Both the position numbers and the translations under genes were made by a program. A stretch of DNA of 64,000 nucleotides from Kwoniella bestiolae CBS 10118 (taxonomy: Eukaryota; Basidiomycota; Tremellomycetes; Tremellales; Cryptococcaceae): positions 1,984,001-2,048,000 of the forward strand of contig NC_089245.1 of assembly GCF_000512585.2 (NCBI RefSeq), read 5' to 3'. Positions within the stretch are counted from its first letter, which is position 1, and each line of letters begins with the position of its first letter. Positions 34,101 through 44,553 of the stretch are shown piece by piece. The notes beneath the pieces were generated by a model. The model was not told the DNA's origin, ran no database searches, and was given only the letters and a program-made list of their open reading frames with translations.

Positions 34101-34836
34101 GGGCATGATACCTCCTTCCACCCTTATCTCTAGACCTGCCCTTCCCCTTAATCTTCTTAGACGGTCCTCCCTCAGTCGAGAAAGAGGGATCCAAGTATCC
34201 CGAACCACTGGATAATCTCGTCGAAGGGATTGGGCGAGAAGGGGTTTCACGAAAGGTAGGTAATGCCTTGGATAGCTGTTCAGGCGATGTTGATGGATCT
34301 CTAGTTTGAGGTCGTGAGATATATGATTCTCCTAGATTGGTATTTGTTCCTTCCAGTCCAGAAGCATAGACGGAGATAGTTGATGGACCAGGTGAGGTGG
34401 ATCGCGAGCGCGAATCGGAAGTGGAAGACGAGGGAGCGGGATTGGTAAATGGTCCTGGACTGTTGGCTCTCGGTATAGGCGTTCGCTCCTCCGTTATTCC
34501 AGCGATTGTACGGGAGGGTACAGAGATGGGAGGTGATCTGGGGGTACGTTCACCTGCTGAGGGCTGTTCACCAAAGATCAATGATCTGGGAGGAGCCTCG
34601 TCGTCATCTGAGGAACTTGACGAGGTTGTGAGGGTGTGGGTGGGAGGTGTAGGTGTAGGTGACATGGCGGATCTCTCTCTTGTATCTGGGTCGGAATCAT
34701 CTCCTCCTTGTAGTTCTCTAAGGAGCATGGTTGAGGGACTATCTGGATCTGGGTAGGTTGAGCGAGTGACGGAAGAATAGGGGTTGATGAGGTTCAGAAG
34801 AGGGTTGGTACGTTGTGATGGACTTGAGGGTGCCAT
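31116..34836 (-). CDS. ATG9: ATG9, autophagy lipid scramblase
   Basis: Nine exons (33934-34836, 33814-33878, 33621-33755, 33421-33556, 33185-33354, 32652-33126, 32405-32583, 32070-32334, 31116-31931) encode 1047 residues. Atg9 is the multispanning membrane protein of Golgi-derived vesicles that seed the autophagosome and moves lipids between leaflets. The first 290 residues are disordered. The core then shows [60 protein letters not shown], the highly conserved [20 protein letters not shown] block with [31 protein letters not shown] and [20 protein letters not shown] with [20 protein letters not shown]. The hydrophobic segments fit the Atg9 fold. The C-terminal 200 residues are polar, Gly/Glu/Arg-rich and probably regulatory. 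ATG9 and PUS1 are divergent, 315 bp apart. Confidence 0.96.
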
Positions 34837-35151
34837 CTTGAATCATCTCTTGGTCATAGTGTTGACATCAAGCGACTGTAGTATTGTAGTGTGAGCGGAT
34901 ATGATTGTTGTGCTTGTCTTCATCACCATCATCCTCTTTGTTGTTGCTGTTGCTGTATGGTAGTGATGATGACGGAAGTGGGTATGGTGGCGATAACCGG
35001 TATAATGGTAGCAACCGTGGGAATTTAAACTCTGATAGGGGTTTTCACTTATTTTCAACGTTTTCAATTTTGGCTGGCGTTTCTTTGATTCTCGGTTGAT
35101 TTCTCATTTCTCGTTGTCCTTTTTGCTTCTCTACACACCCTAAAGACGTGG
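34837..35151. promoter_or_regulatory. Divergent promoter region between ATG9 and PUS1
   Basis: 315 bp between the two start codons. Contains short trinucleotide-like runs (catcaccatcatcc, tgttgttgctgttgctg) and no clear TATA box. Confidence 0.4.
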
Positions 35152-37706
35152 ATGATCATACCTCGTCTACGTGTATTCTTGAACAATCTCTTGACCAAAA
35201 CCACCTTCAAAACCTCAGCCAAAATGGAAGCCCCCGAATCAGCCAAACGACCTCGATCACCTTCCCCCATCCCCAACATCGAAATCAAAGATGAAGTATC
35301 CGTCAACCCTGCAGACGCCGAGGGACAACCTCCAGCTAAGAAACCCCATGTCGAATCTACAACTTCTGCGCCCTCTGATACACCCATATCAGGCTTAGGT
35401 GGCGAAGTGCAGGTAGACCCCGAAGAAGCAATGTTCAATGCCATGTCTGGTGAGAACGGCAATGACTCGGACAAGAAGAAGAAGACCTGGGGGAGAGGAC
35501 AGGGGTACGGTAATGGCGGAAAGGGTAAGGGTAAAGAGAGGGAGAAGAAGGGGCCTGATGCCGTCAGATATGAAAGGAGATCGAATGATTGGACACCTCG
35601 AGAGAAGAAAGAGGGAGAGGAGAGTGAAGCTAGGTTACCTAAGAGACGGTGTGCCCTTTTGGTTGGGTAGGTGTCAGCTTGGATTTTCTGGAATTTCGCA
35701 GTGGAATCAAGCTGATGGTGTGGTGTGGTGTGTAGATACTGCGGGACTGGATATTCGGGTATGCAAATGTGAGGGTCTCAGCTGATGTAAACAACCTGTA
35801 GGTTGCAGTATGGCTGATTATTCGATATAGACAAACCCACGGCTCAAGGACAATCGAAGGAGACGTGTTCGCCGCACTCGTAAAAGCAGGAGCTATCTCA
35901 GCGGACAATGCGAATGATCATAGGAAATCAGATGTTCAGAGAGCAGCAAGGACAGATGCAGGTGTACATGCCGCTGGTAATTGGTGAGCTTCTTTATGCA
36001 CACGTCTAAATGCCAGTAGGAGGACAAGTAGCTGATTTGCTTTTAATCGATGTAGCATCTCCCTGAAAATGATCGTCGAACCTCCTCTTCCGGAGGGATA
36101 CAAAACCCTAGCAGAATACGTCAACACCATCTTACCTGATCAAATCAGGATGTGGGGATTTGTGAGAACAGTCAAATCATTCAATGCTAGAACGTGAGTT
36201 TAGGCTTCCCGCCTACCATATACATTCTCGACAAATGAATCATGCTTGAGGATAATAGCTGATGATTCGTTATCAACTACAGAGCCGCCGACTCACGTAT
36301 CTACGAATACCTCCTCCCCTCGTACTGTCTCCTACCTCCCGGTCGAGACGACCCATTAGGCAAACGATTAGATAGATCATCGCCAGGATGGAGAGATCTG
36401 CTGGGTAAAGAAGCAGTAGATTTCATCGATGCCGCCCCAAAATTCGAACCTGAGACTGAAGAAGATGGAGGAAAGGTGATAAATCCCAAGAATCGAGGAG
36501 AGTTTGAGAGGAGGAGAGGGTGGAGAGTTGATAACAAGACGCTGGAGAGGTTTAGGGAGTTGATTGCTCAGTATAAAGGTACTCAGTGAGTAAATCTTTC
36601 ATCCCTCTCATCTTTTGCACTGGTCAAAGACGTATTGAGAGAGAAGAGAGCTGATGGCGTCTTTGATGGATTACAGCAACTTCCATAACTTCACTGTCGG
36701 AAAGCCGTTCAACGATAGAACCGTTAAGCGATTCATGATCAAATTGGAAGTCAAAGACCCGAAGGTGTATGGTGATATCGAATGGATCTCTGTTCAGATC
36801 CACGGTCAGAGTTTCATGCTGCATCAGATTGTACGTTATAACTACTCCAGACCATCTTACCGGTATGATAGACATAGTGGTGCTAATGATATGCTCATAC
36901 TTACTGTAGCGAAAAATGATCTCAATGGCCATGTTGGCTTGTAGAACTGCCTCTCCTCCTTCCCTGATCCCTGAGACTTTCGGTGAGTATACATAGCAAA
37001 TTCATGTAGGTGCAGGAGAGGCTCACATCTGTCGGTATGATATTCAGGCCCCAAACGAATCCACGTCCCCAAAGCCCCGCCTCTCGGTCTATTACTCGAA
37101 GCACCCCAATTCGGAGTATACAACACCCGAATCACCACCAAGGCGAACGGTCTGCAGGAAGATAGAGATCCAGTAGATTTCGGATTGTACGGTCAATTGA
37201 TGCATGATTTCAAGGTTAAGTGGATTTATGAGAAATTGAGAGAGGAGGAATTGCAGAGTCATGTGTGGGTATCGCCTCTTCATGATGATATCACCCATAC
37301 GCGCATGACCGATCGTCACTGTGATGAAGATGTTTGAGCTGATGTATCGATTCAAATACAGCTTCCATAAATGGATGCGTCAGATGGATTGTTCCATGTC
37401 CAACGGTCTTGCGTTCTTGAAGTGAGTCCTGATCTTTCTCCTTCTCCTTCCGATCATACACAATGGAAGGATGTGAACTGATGTGCCATGCCCCCCAGTA
37501 CCCAAGGAACTATCCCGCCCGAAGCGGACTTGTCAAAGGGAGCCAAAGAAGCTCGTCGAGCTGCTGCTATTGCTGCCAGAGCGGCGGGAGAGGGTGAAGG
37601 TGAAGGTGAGGGAGAGGCTGAGAAGGACATAGCGGATGAGGAGATGGATAGTGAGGATGAGGAGGTGGATATGGAGGAGCTGAAGAGGGGTGAATGGGAG
37701 GGATAG
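35152..37706 (+). CDS. PUS1: tRNA pseudouridine synthase PUS1 (TruA family)
   Basis: Ten exons (35152-35666, 35736-35768, 35831-35983, 36056-36193, 36283-36585, 36677-36830, 36910-36982, 37048-37264, 37362-37421, 37499-37706) give 617 residues. TruA/Pus1 enzymes convert uridine to pseudouridine in tRNA and some other RNAs. Key features are [19 protein letters not shown], catalytic [11 protein letters not shown] with Asp225, [27 protein letters not shown] and GVYNTRI. The N terminus before the enzyme fold is long. Its first 24 residues (Met, Arg, Lys, Leu, Thr; no acidic residue) look like a mitochondrial presequence, and Met25 begins an acidic KRPRSP nuclear-type segment. The C terminus is Ala/Glu-rich and acidic. 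Introns carry the usual branch sites. Confidence 0.95.
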
Positions 37707-37969
37707 GTGGTACTCGTAGTCATCATATGCATTTTGTTCAGTACAGCATGCTTTGGTCTTTGACTTTGAGTAGTGCCAGATAGGAGCATGATTGATCGGA
37801 TAAATATGAGAGAGTTTAACCGGACAGACGTGAATGACGAATGAACATGTCATGATGATGGTGATGATGAGATTATTCAGCGTAAACGGATGGTCTTGAT
37901 ATTCTCACTTGTCAAAACACATCACTCTCAAATCATAACCAAGAACCTGATAGCAGTGTCTATAGCACG

Positions 37970-38709
37970 ATGCCCCCCAGCCCAGTCACAGAAAGTATGA
38001 AGTACTTCCTCCAAGCTGAGAAATTCGGTGTGATAGGAAGGACGATGAGCGATAGGTCGAGATGGGATAATAAGGTGGGTGGGTAGGGTCATCTGATTGA
38101 CTATCATGGATCATAGAGGGATAAGGTGCTGATGATCATACTGGCTGTACTGGTAGATACTACGATGGTGAGTGGTGAATCAGTGAACCCTAATACGACC
38201 GGGTACAGACACCCCTCTTTCCGCAATCTCATCGCACCTCAGCTTGATCGCTTATTCCCAGGTACAGGTATCAACAGCGAGACTTCCCCGTAACTGCCGT
38301 CCGACCCAATAAACCATCCGAGGAAGTTGAAGGTCTGAGACTGCTCACTGAACCTGTAAGCGAGTTCCACCATACACTCGATCAGAACACTCTAGCTTAC
38401 TATCCTCATTTCCTCGGTCAGACCCAAATCCCCGACCTCCCCTCAACATCCATCTCAATAATCATAAACCCCCTAGTCGGCATCGACATCCTAAAATCCC
38501 TTTATCCCATCCCGCCTAACCCGATCAAGGAACCACGGGGTATATGGTTCCAGCCTGGAGCAGATTCAGCGGATATATGGGAGTATGTGAAGAAACGGGG
38601 TATAGAAGATAAGGTTATTGGTCAGGGTGCGTGCGTGTATAGGGATGGGGATGGGGTTCTTGAAAAGATCAAAGAGGAGGCAGAGGGGAAGGGTGGGAGT
38701 AAACTGTAA
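37970..38709 (+). CDS. CoA-binding-domain (Rossmann fold) protein with an 11-nt microexon
   Basis: Three exons (37970-38074, 38157-38167, 38268-38709) encode 185 residues. The order is KYFLQAEKFGVIGRTMSDRS, a Rossmann-type start, then QQRDFPVTAVRPNKPSEEVEG, ISIIINPLVGIDILKSLYPI and GIWFQPGADSADIWEYVKKRG. These are hallmarks of the CoA_binding_2/YccU-like family, small soluble proteins related to the CoA-binding part of succinyl-CoA ligase, whose biological role is poorly known. The middle exon is only 11 nt (codes ILRW with flanks). The third exon has tandem acceptors 6 nt apart (38262 or 38268), so WYQQRD or WYRYQQRD products are possible, the shorter looking more like the family. Start ATG at 37970 gives a short polar lead. 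Confidence 0.85.
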
Positions 38710-38862
38710 GGAGGAGAGACAGGGCTCAGCATAAGAACTGGAAGTGGAAGGAATGTGAGTTGTTCAGTCATGCATCTTCGACTTTACATCCAAACACAAA
38801 ATCTACACATATTTAATGCATATTGTGTCAAAAACATATCATATTAAAATCGTATCAACCCA

Positions 38863-39626
38863 TCAGACGCTCTTCCTGGCATTATCGTAAAATACAATAC
38901 TATACGTAGTAGGTCTGAATAACCTTCGTCTGGTGATTATCTTATATTCTAAAAATCATGACGAACATATCAGCATTCTTTCTCTACCAACCGATAGACG
39001 AGAATTCAAATCACTCACCGTTCATATCTTCTCCTCGGCTCTCATCTTTCCCGGTTCGCTTGACACCAGTGAAGAAATCGACCATATGATCAAAGGCATT
39101 GATCATCGAGAACGAAGAAAATCGGCTCAAAGTGGGTGCACCGTGTCGCTCACCTACTCAAGATGAGTCAGCCTCGATAAAACCAACCCACACATTCGAC
39201 ATCACAGTTAGAGATGGACATACGTTCTTTCATGCCTTTCTCAACCCCAGAATGATCATTACATTCCTCTTCCTTACCACACCATCTATGTGAAAAATCG
39301 ATGTTCGACTCTGCTGACAAAGACTTGACCTGGGTTTTGGGGATCTTTGATCTTCTTGCGTTGCCTGGGGTGGCAAGGACCTGTTGACCCGCGAGAAGAC
39401 ATTTCAAGCTATACTCCGAGGGCGAAGGCGAAATTGACTTTGGTCGTCGTTCCCTCTCTTTTTCAGGCGTGGTAAATATGAAATAATCGTTCGAGTCGGA
39501 GAATCTCACTTTCTTGTCGCTCCGTGATGAGTCGGGTGATCTGAGGATTGATGTGGGACTGCTTGATCCCGAGGGGGAGGCGAGGGAAGAATGGCTTGAA
39601 TTGGAGGAGGTGGAGGTAGTGGACAT
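38863..39626 (-). CDS. Small protein with paired PP1-docking motifs (SILK and RVxF)
   Basis: Three exons (39278-39626, 39019-39153, 38863-38948) encode 189 residues in continuous phase. The introns have gtaagg and gtgagt donors and ctgac and ctgat branch sites. After a Ser/Thr-rich start come SILR at 26-29 and KVRF at 39-42, within the segment SILRSPDSSRSDKKVRFSDS. This is the SILK plus RVxF pair used by many regulators to bind protein phosphatase 1 (Glc7/Dis2). The remainder has FTTPEKERERRPKSISPSPS, several SP/TP sites, and a folded-looking tail (INAFDHMVDFFTGVKRTGK, and YKIITRRRLFRPTTYSIVFY). No orthologue is recognised. A role as a PP1 targeting or inhibitory subunit is inference from motifs. 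Confidence 0.68.
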
Positions 39627-40156
39627 CTTATAAGGTAGTGATATATGTTGATGTTCGATGTGTTTGAGTAACGTCGACGTATTTATATATGGGTAAAAGA
39701 AAATACATGTAAAGTAGAGAAGAAGAGACAACCCGTTTGCGTATCTGCTCGATGTATACAGTAGGGGGTGGCAACACTTATTCTCTAGAGCACAGCGGAA
39801 GTGAGGAAGGGCAAGGATGAACTTTATTCTGAAAAATACATGGAGAGTACGTCTCCTCGTGCCGAGTACTTAGCAGGGATGTGCTGGACCAATGGTCTGC
39901 TCCATTTAGAATTAGTACGACTCCGTTAGATCAATCGCGCAACTGGTCGAGACTGTGAGATGAATCAGGTGGCAGTAGCGATGAACGAGAAAGAGAACAT
40001 GTTGTCACCAGCAGGATGGTGGCGAATCTTTGGATATGCAATACTTCACAGTAGTAAGGGCATCAAACAATTTACAGATTGTAATTGGACGGTATCCCTC
40101 AGCTGTGATGATAGCATGACAAGCGGCACATACGTATATAATGCTAAGTATAACCC
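39627..40156. other. Intergenic region, no gene seen
   Basis: About 530 bp between two minus-strand genes. Probably the promoter of the PP1-motif gene and the 3' end of the next one. A plus-strand open frame over 39960-40331 overlaps the next gene antisense and is not credible. Confidence 0.45.
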
Positions 40157-40527
40157 CTACTCAGGTTTCTTGCCACCTCTCTTGGTAATCCACACGACCC
40201 CATCTTCATCATCCGAACCTACAACTCATCCCATATCAGCACCATCACATTGGGGTCCAAAAGCACCGAAGACCTACATTCAGGTGAATCACAAAGCACC
40301 ACGTCCTCTCTCTCCTTCACACAACCAATGACGGGCGGCACCTTATCCGTGTTGGGGGTAGTGGGAGTGGCGACCATCGAAGAATCCGACGAGGACGAAG
40401 AAAGTGGTTGAGGGATGATTTCATACACTTTCACCGGTTTATATGCGTAATCTCGGACAATAATCTTAGGAGTGGGTTGGACGGTCGTCTGGGCGGATGA
40501 AGTGGATACGAGGGTAGCGGCGGACAT
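40157..40527 (-). CDS. Small protein of unknown function (103 aa)
   Basis: Two exons (40278-40527 and 40157-40218) encode 103 residues. The intron has a gtaggt donor, a gctgat branch site and a gttgtag acceptor, and removes an in-frame extension. The sequence runs from a Ser/Thr/Gln-rich start through TPKIIVRDYAYKPVKVYEII, a Ser run, then CVKEREDVVLCDSPECSDDE and the end DGVVWITKRGGKKPE. The two Cys and acidic patch are unusual for such a small protein. The tail (VVWITKR) recalls EYIWFTPKR in the gene at 28761-29168. No family is recognised. Confidence 0.55.
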
Positions 40528-40538
40528 TGTTCTTACCG

Positions 40539-40563
40539 TCTTGTCTTGTCTTGTCTTGTCTTG
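40539..40563. repeat. (TCTTG)5 pentanucleotide repeat
   Basis: Five perfect TCTTG units directly upstream of the 40527 start codon, within its 5' UTR, read as CAAGA units on the mRNA strand. Confidence 0.85.
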
Positions 40564-41050
40564 TTGTTGCTGTTGATTTTCGAATGGTCATCGCTTCACC
40601 TAAAAGTTAGAAGTAAGATGCGTTGTTGAGATACATTTCACTCTACGTAAAGAATCAAGTACACCACGCCCATCTGATCTGCACCCATGCCCGACATACA
40701 TTCTGAACTTTGATCTCAAAAAAGAAGTGGATGACGAAGTAATACGTTGCCCCAAGTGGCCGGAACAACATCAAATATGTCTCATAAATACAACGCACGT
40801 CTCGACGTCGCAATCATGAACTTTCTTTCTGGATATTCCAAGTCTCCATGGGCGAGGGGTACCCCATCGAGGGAAGAGAGAGAATAAGATATATAAACAT
40901 CCTTGTTGGATCGATAGTCCTCTGTTCATTCTTCTTACATCTCTCAACTCAACCTCAAACCACTACCAACTCCTTGTAGAGTCAATCAAAAAAAATCCAA
41001 ATTCTTCTATCGTCAACAAATAAGCCTATAGATAAATCTCATCACTCAAC
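40564..41050. promoter_or_regulatory. Divergent promoter region
   Basis: About 490 bp between divergent genes. An ataagatatataaacatcc TATA-type stretch at about 40885-40903 and an A/C-rich leader precede the 41051 gene. Confidence 0.45.
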
Positions 41051-41653
41051 ATGTACCTCGAGAACAGCATCACCCACATCGGCCCTCCCTCGCCCACTTA
41101 TTCTAGGACCTCCCCCCTCGATTGGGATATCTACCATTCCCCCGAATATCAACCACTCTCCATCTCCGTTTCGAGAACCCCTGAACCCAAGTCCAAGTCG
41201 ACTACCTATGACTCACTCAATACCGCCACCCAAACCCAACCTACCTTTTACAAAGGCATCTCTTCATACAACCACACGGTCCCTCGAACCTCCAAGTTGG
41301 ATTGGGATATCTACCACAAATACCACAACCCCACCACCCAATATACCGTATATAGAGATTTCTCTGCTCTCTACGCTCACGAGAAGGTCGTACACGAGAT
41401 CAAGGAGAATCGAAAACCATCCGAAATCGTCGGCCATAATCGAGTACGAGGACGATACAAGTTGGTCGTAAACCAAATTAAGAAGAGTGGTAGGAAGGGT
41501 AGGAGGTATATGGTGGATTCCAGTGGGGTATTACGAAGAAAGGCAAATTTGATGGATAGGGTCAAGGAGTTTGTGCGTGATAGATATTGTCCTGACAATT
41601 TGCCTGAGAGGGTTAGGGAGGTGAGATATGGCCATTATGTATTAAACACTTGA
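41051..41653 (+). CDS. Basic protein with duplicated RTS-LDWDIYH motif, unknown function
   Basis: A single-exon frame of 200 residues with a good TATA-type element upstream. The motif RTSPLDWDIYH occurs at about residues 19-29 and again as RTSKLDWDIYH at about 79-89, each followed by a Tyr/Pro/His-rich stretch, so the first 100 residues look like an internal duplication. The C-terminal half is basic (RVRGRYKLVVNQIKKSGRKG, RRKANLMDRVKEFVRDRY). No known domain is seen. The charge and Lys/Arg spacing would allow nucleic-acid or membrane-surface binding, but that is a guess. Confidence 0.63.
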   Translation: MYLENSITHIGPPSPTYSRTSPLDWDIYHSPEYQPLSISVSRTPEPKSKSTTYDSLNTATQTQPTFYKGISSYNHTVPRTSKLDWDIYHKYHNPTTQYTVYRDFSALYAHEKVVHEIKENRKPSEIVGHNRVRGRYKLVVNQIKKSGRKGRRYMVDSSGVLRRKANLMDRVKEFVRDRYCPDNLPERVREVRYGHYVLNT

Positions 41654-41909
41654 TAGGGAAAGAAAGATGATGTAGGTTACGAAGATTGTATATGTATATA
41701 CGAAAGAATTAAACGAAAGAATGCCAAAATGAATGACAGAAACGAATGAATGAATGAATAAAAGATGTACTACGTATAGGGGACCGTGCTGAGCACATCA
41801 AGTGGCAATTCGAGATACACATACATACAGTACATTGCTGCCTATGAGAAATACTGAACTTCTACCCCAACGCTCCGTATAGGTCTTTGCCTACTCGCTA
41901 GATCAGAGA

Positions 41910-43892
41910 CTATACCGACTGATACCAAGCATTTCCGTATCCGCGCTTCGTAGAGTAATGCAATTGACTATAGTCACTTGAGTAGTCAATCTCCACTTTA
42001 TCAGCGAATAGACCAGCACTCACCCAATTCCCTGATAATCTAGCCTTCAATACCCCATCTCTATCGTCCATCCCTTCCGCCTCATTCATATCTTTCTCAT
42101 CTCTGGAATCAGATCTGACTTTCGGCGTTATCTCAGTCACGTTCAATGGTCCCTCTCTGACCGTTTCAGCTGTATATTCTGTAGGTCTCAGCGAAGTCTT
42201 ACTCCAATTATCGAATTGACCTATCCTCTCCTCTTCTACCTTATTGCTTGCATCAGGTTGCTCCGCCTTCGGTATCTGAGGAGAAGACGACAAGAGTCGT
42301 TTGGCGGTATCTCTCTTACCCCTCCTACGGCCAATCCACCATTCCCCACCTATAGCCAGATCACTCTCGTATGAATAGACGTTGACGCCGAATCTGGTGG
42401 ATAAAGCTACGGTGGGCGACACCTGAGCGGAGTATGCTGAAGATAGGAAGCCGATGAGGGGGTTATACAGGAGTGTCAGGGTTGTAGGAGGTGATGCGGG
42501 TGGGCCGTTGGGCGATTGAGGGAGGGTCGTGAATCTGAGGCCGGTGGAGACTGGTCAGGAGGCAGATCAACACACGCGTTCAGCGCTGATTTGACCGAAG
42601 ACATGAATCACTTCGTGGAGATCTCTTCACAGTGTAGCATTGTGCGAAAAGCGAAAGAAAGTACACGACTCACTGCCAAAACTCCTCTGTTTAGCTGAAA
42701 AATATATCTCTCCCCCTGCCGAAAACCTCCCTTTCAGCCCTCCCTCCATCATCTCCTCCTCGTCTATCCGCTTTCCATCTTGTTCGCTCTCCGTCTTCAC
42801 TACAGTGATCACCCCACCCGAGGGTGTAGGCTGATTATAAACCAGATTCTTGATATCCGAAGCTTGCCATCCGAAATTGTACAACCCCCTTATACCGAAC
42901 ATCCCGTCCTGGGCAGAATACGTGTATTCACCGGAATATCGTCCCGTGTCATGCTGTAGCGACAGGAGTATGTTGCCTGGTGGAGGGGGTTGAGAGGGTG
43001 GGACGGAAGGTTCGGAGGGTTGCCGGGAGTGGGATGGAGGGGTATTGGGTGATGCGGGGCGAGTGGCTGCTGGAGAAGCGGGCTGGGAGAGAAATGCCAA
43101 GTGCGCTTGGAGGGTGGGTGTGAGACGGGTGGTTGCTAGGCCTGATAGATGGAGGGATGGGAGGTGGAGTCGAGAGTAGAGTAGGTAGTCTGAGACAAGT
43201 GAGTGGTATGAGTTGAGGGTTCTCATCTGAGAGAGATGTTGAACTCACCCCGCCCCTCTATCCTCTTGCCTGCTAACCAAACTTCATCCTTGGGTAATGG
43301 CCTCTTAGGCGGAGGAAACACTCTGAATCGTTCTACTACATCTTTGAACCTGATACTGCGTGATGGGCCAATCTATATGAGTGATGGGTGAGCCAAACTA
43401 AATCCTCATCTGTTGTTTACAAGGAAACAAGTCAAAACCGCACGTACCTGCTCTAACGGCTCCGAAGTAGTGATATACTGTATACTCCCGTTGAGCTGGG
43501 GTAGCGCATCCAGAGCATACGAAGTGAAGAAGATGGGTGTAGGAGCATTGGCGAGCTGGAGTATCAGTGATTGAGGGACTTGAAAGTCGCTATGTTGCAG
43601 GTGTTGTACGATTGATTAGCTCTGTCATTCGACGATAGTACTGGCTGGCATGACATACAGTAAAGCTTTTTATCGAGAGCATCAGCCTTCAGCTCAGCTC
43701 ATGCATATCTGGACACACTCACAGCTCGATGACTTTGTGATTGAGCTATACAAGTTATCCTCGTTCCATCCTATCGCATTATAGTAATTTCGAAGGATCT
43801 ATGGTGTCTCTGACATAAGTAACTCGACTGCGATATGACCTGTTCCTGTCATCACACATCACGCAACTCACAAAGTTGGAGAAGCCTATCAT
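41910..43892 (-). CDS. MDM10: MDM10, mitochondrial outer-membrane beta-barrel of ERMES, with a 7-nt microexon
   Basis: Seven exons (43872-43892, 43723-43798, 43659-43665, 43448-43589, 43249-43372, 42674-43189, 41910-42550) encode 508 residues. Mdm10 anchors the ER-mitochondria encounter structure and also assists the SAM complex. Diagnostic stretches are [84 protein letters not shown] and [20 protein letters not shown] with GGEWW. The loop after this, about 90 residues of polar sequence, is longer than in yeast. The third exon is only 7 nt (CTTTACT); without it the frame runs into a stop. The first exon codes only seven residues. The protein has no N-terminal presequence, as normal for beta-barrels. 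Confidence 0.9.
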
Positions 43893-44553
43893 GGCTGTTC
43901 ATGATATGCTTGTGGATGTTCCTGTGACCTGGGGCACTGTTTTATGCTATTCAAAGTGGTGATAAAGTTATCTGAAAGATGAGAGATGAACCGAGAACAT
44001 TGCAAAACCGTAGTCGAGGTACTGCGATTGTCAGGTGGAGGTTGACCACTTTACTCATTAGCCATTTTGGCACCTCTTTCATCTATCAATGATAAAGTCA
44101 AGAGGCCAACTGCCAGCTTGCAGAGACTGGAGAAGGCAATAGTAAAGGTCTAGCACTCTATATGCATAGGTTTGAGCTTGAACAGCTCTTTTGATTCGTT
44201 TGACATTTTGACAAAAACGTCTAGATTATACAATGATATGATTTTACTATATATGATATGATATTATTCTCCCGAAAAACCCAAAAATGAATGATAGATT
44301 ACAATGAGTGTGTGATATAGATATATATCCAAGTGATCGTAAGAAGTTGGTTGTTCATAAGCATGAAAGAGGTGTTGAGGGTGATGATACGAGGTGATAA
44401 ACGACTAGCGTTCATAGGAGGTTGAGGGGGTCCTTTGGTGGCGGTTGTGGCGGACGATGTTCTTTGAGGATGTTTTTTTCGTTTTATTTTGATTTTTCAG
44501 AAAGCACAAGACAGGAATACAGATACCAGAGGAAGGTATAATACGAAGCCCGC
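43893..44553. other. Intergenic region upstream of MDM10
   Basis: About 660 bp, AT-rich. Contains the MDM10 promoter and the 3' UTR of the next minus-strand gene. No coding signal. Confidence 0.45.

Noticed and set aside
39168..39277. Reading the PP1-motif gene as one uninterrupted exon to the stop near 39168
   Set aside because: A gtaagg donor at 39277 and a ctgac-branched acceptor at 39154 give a spliced product that continues in frame through two further plausible exons.
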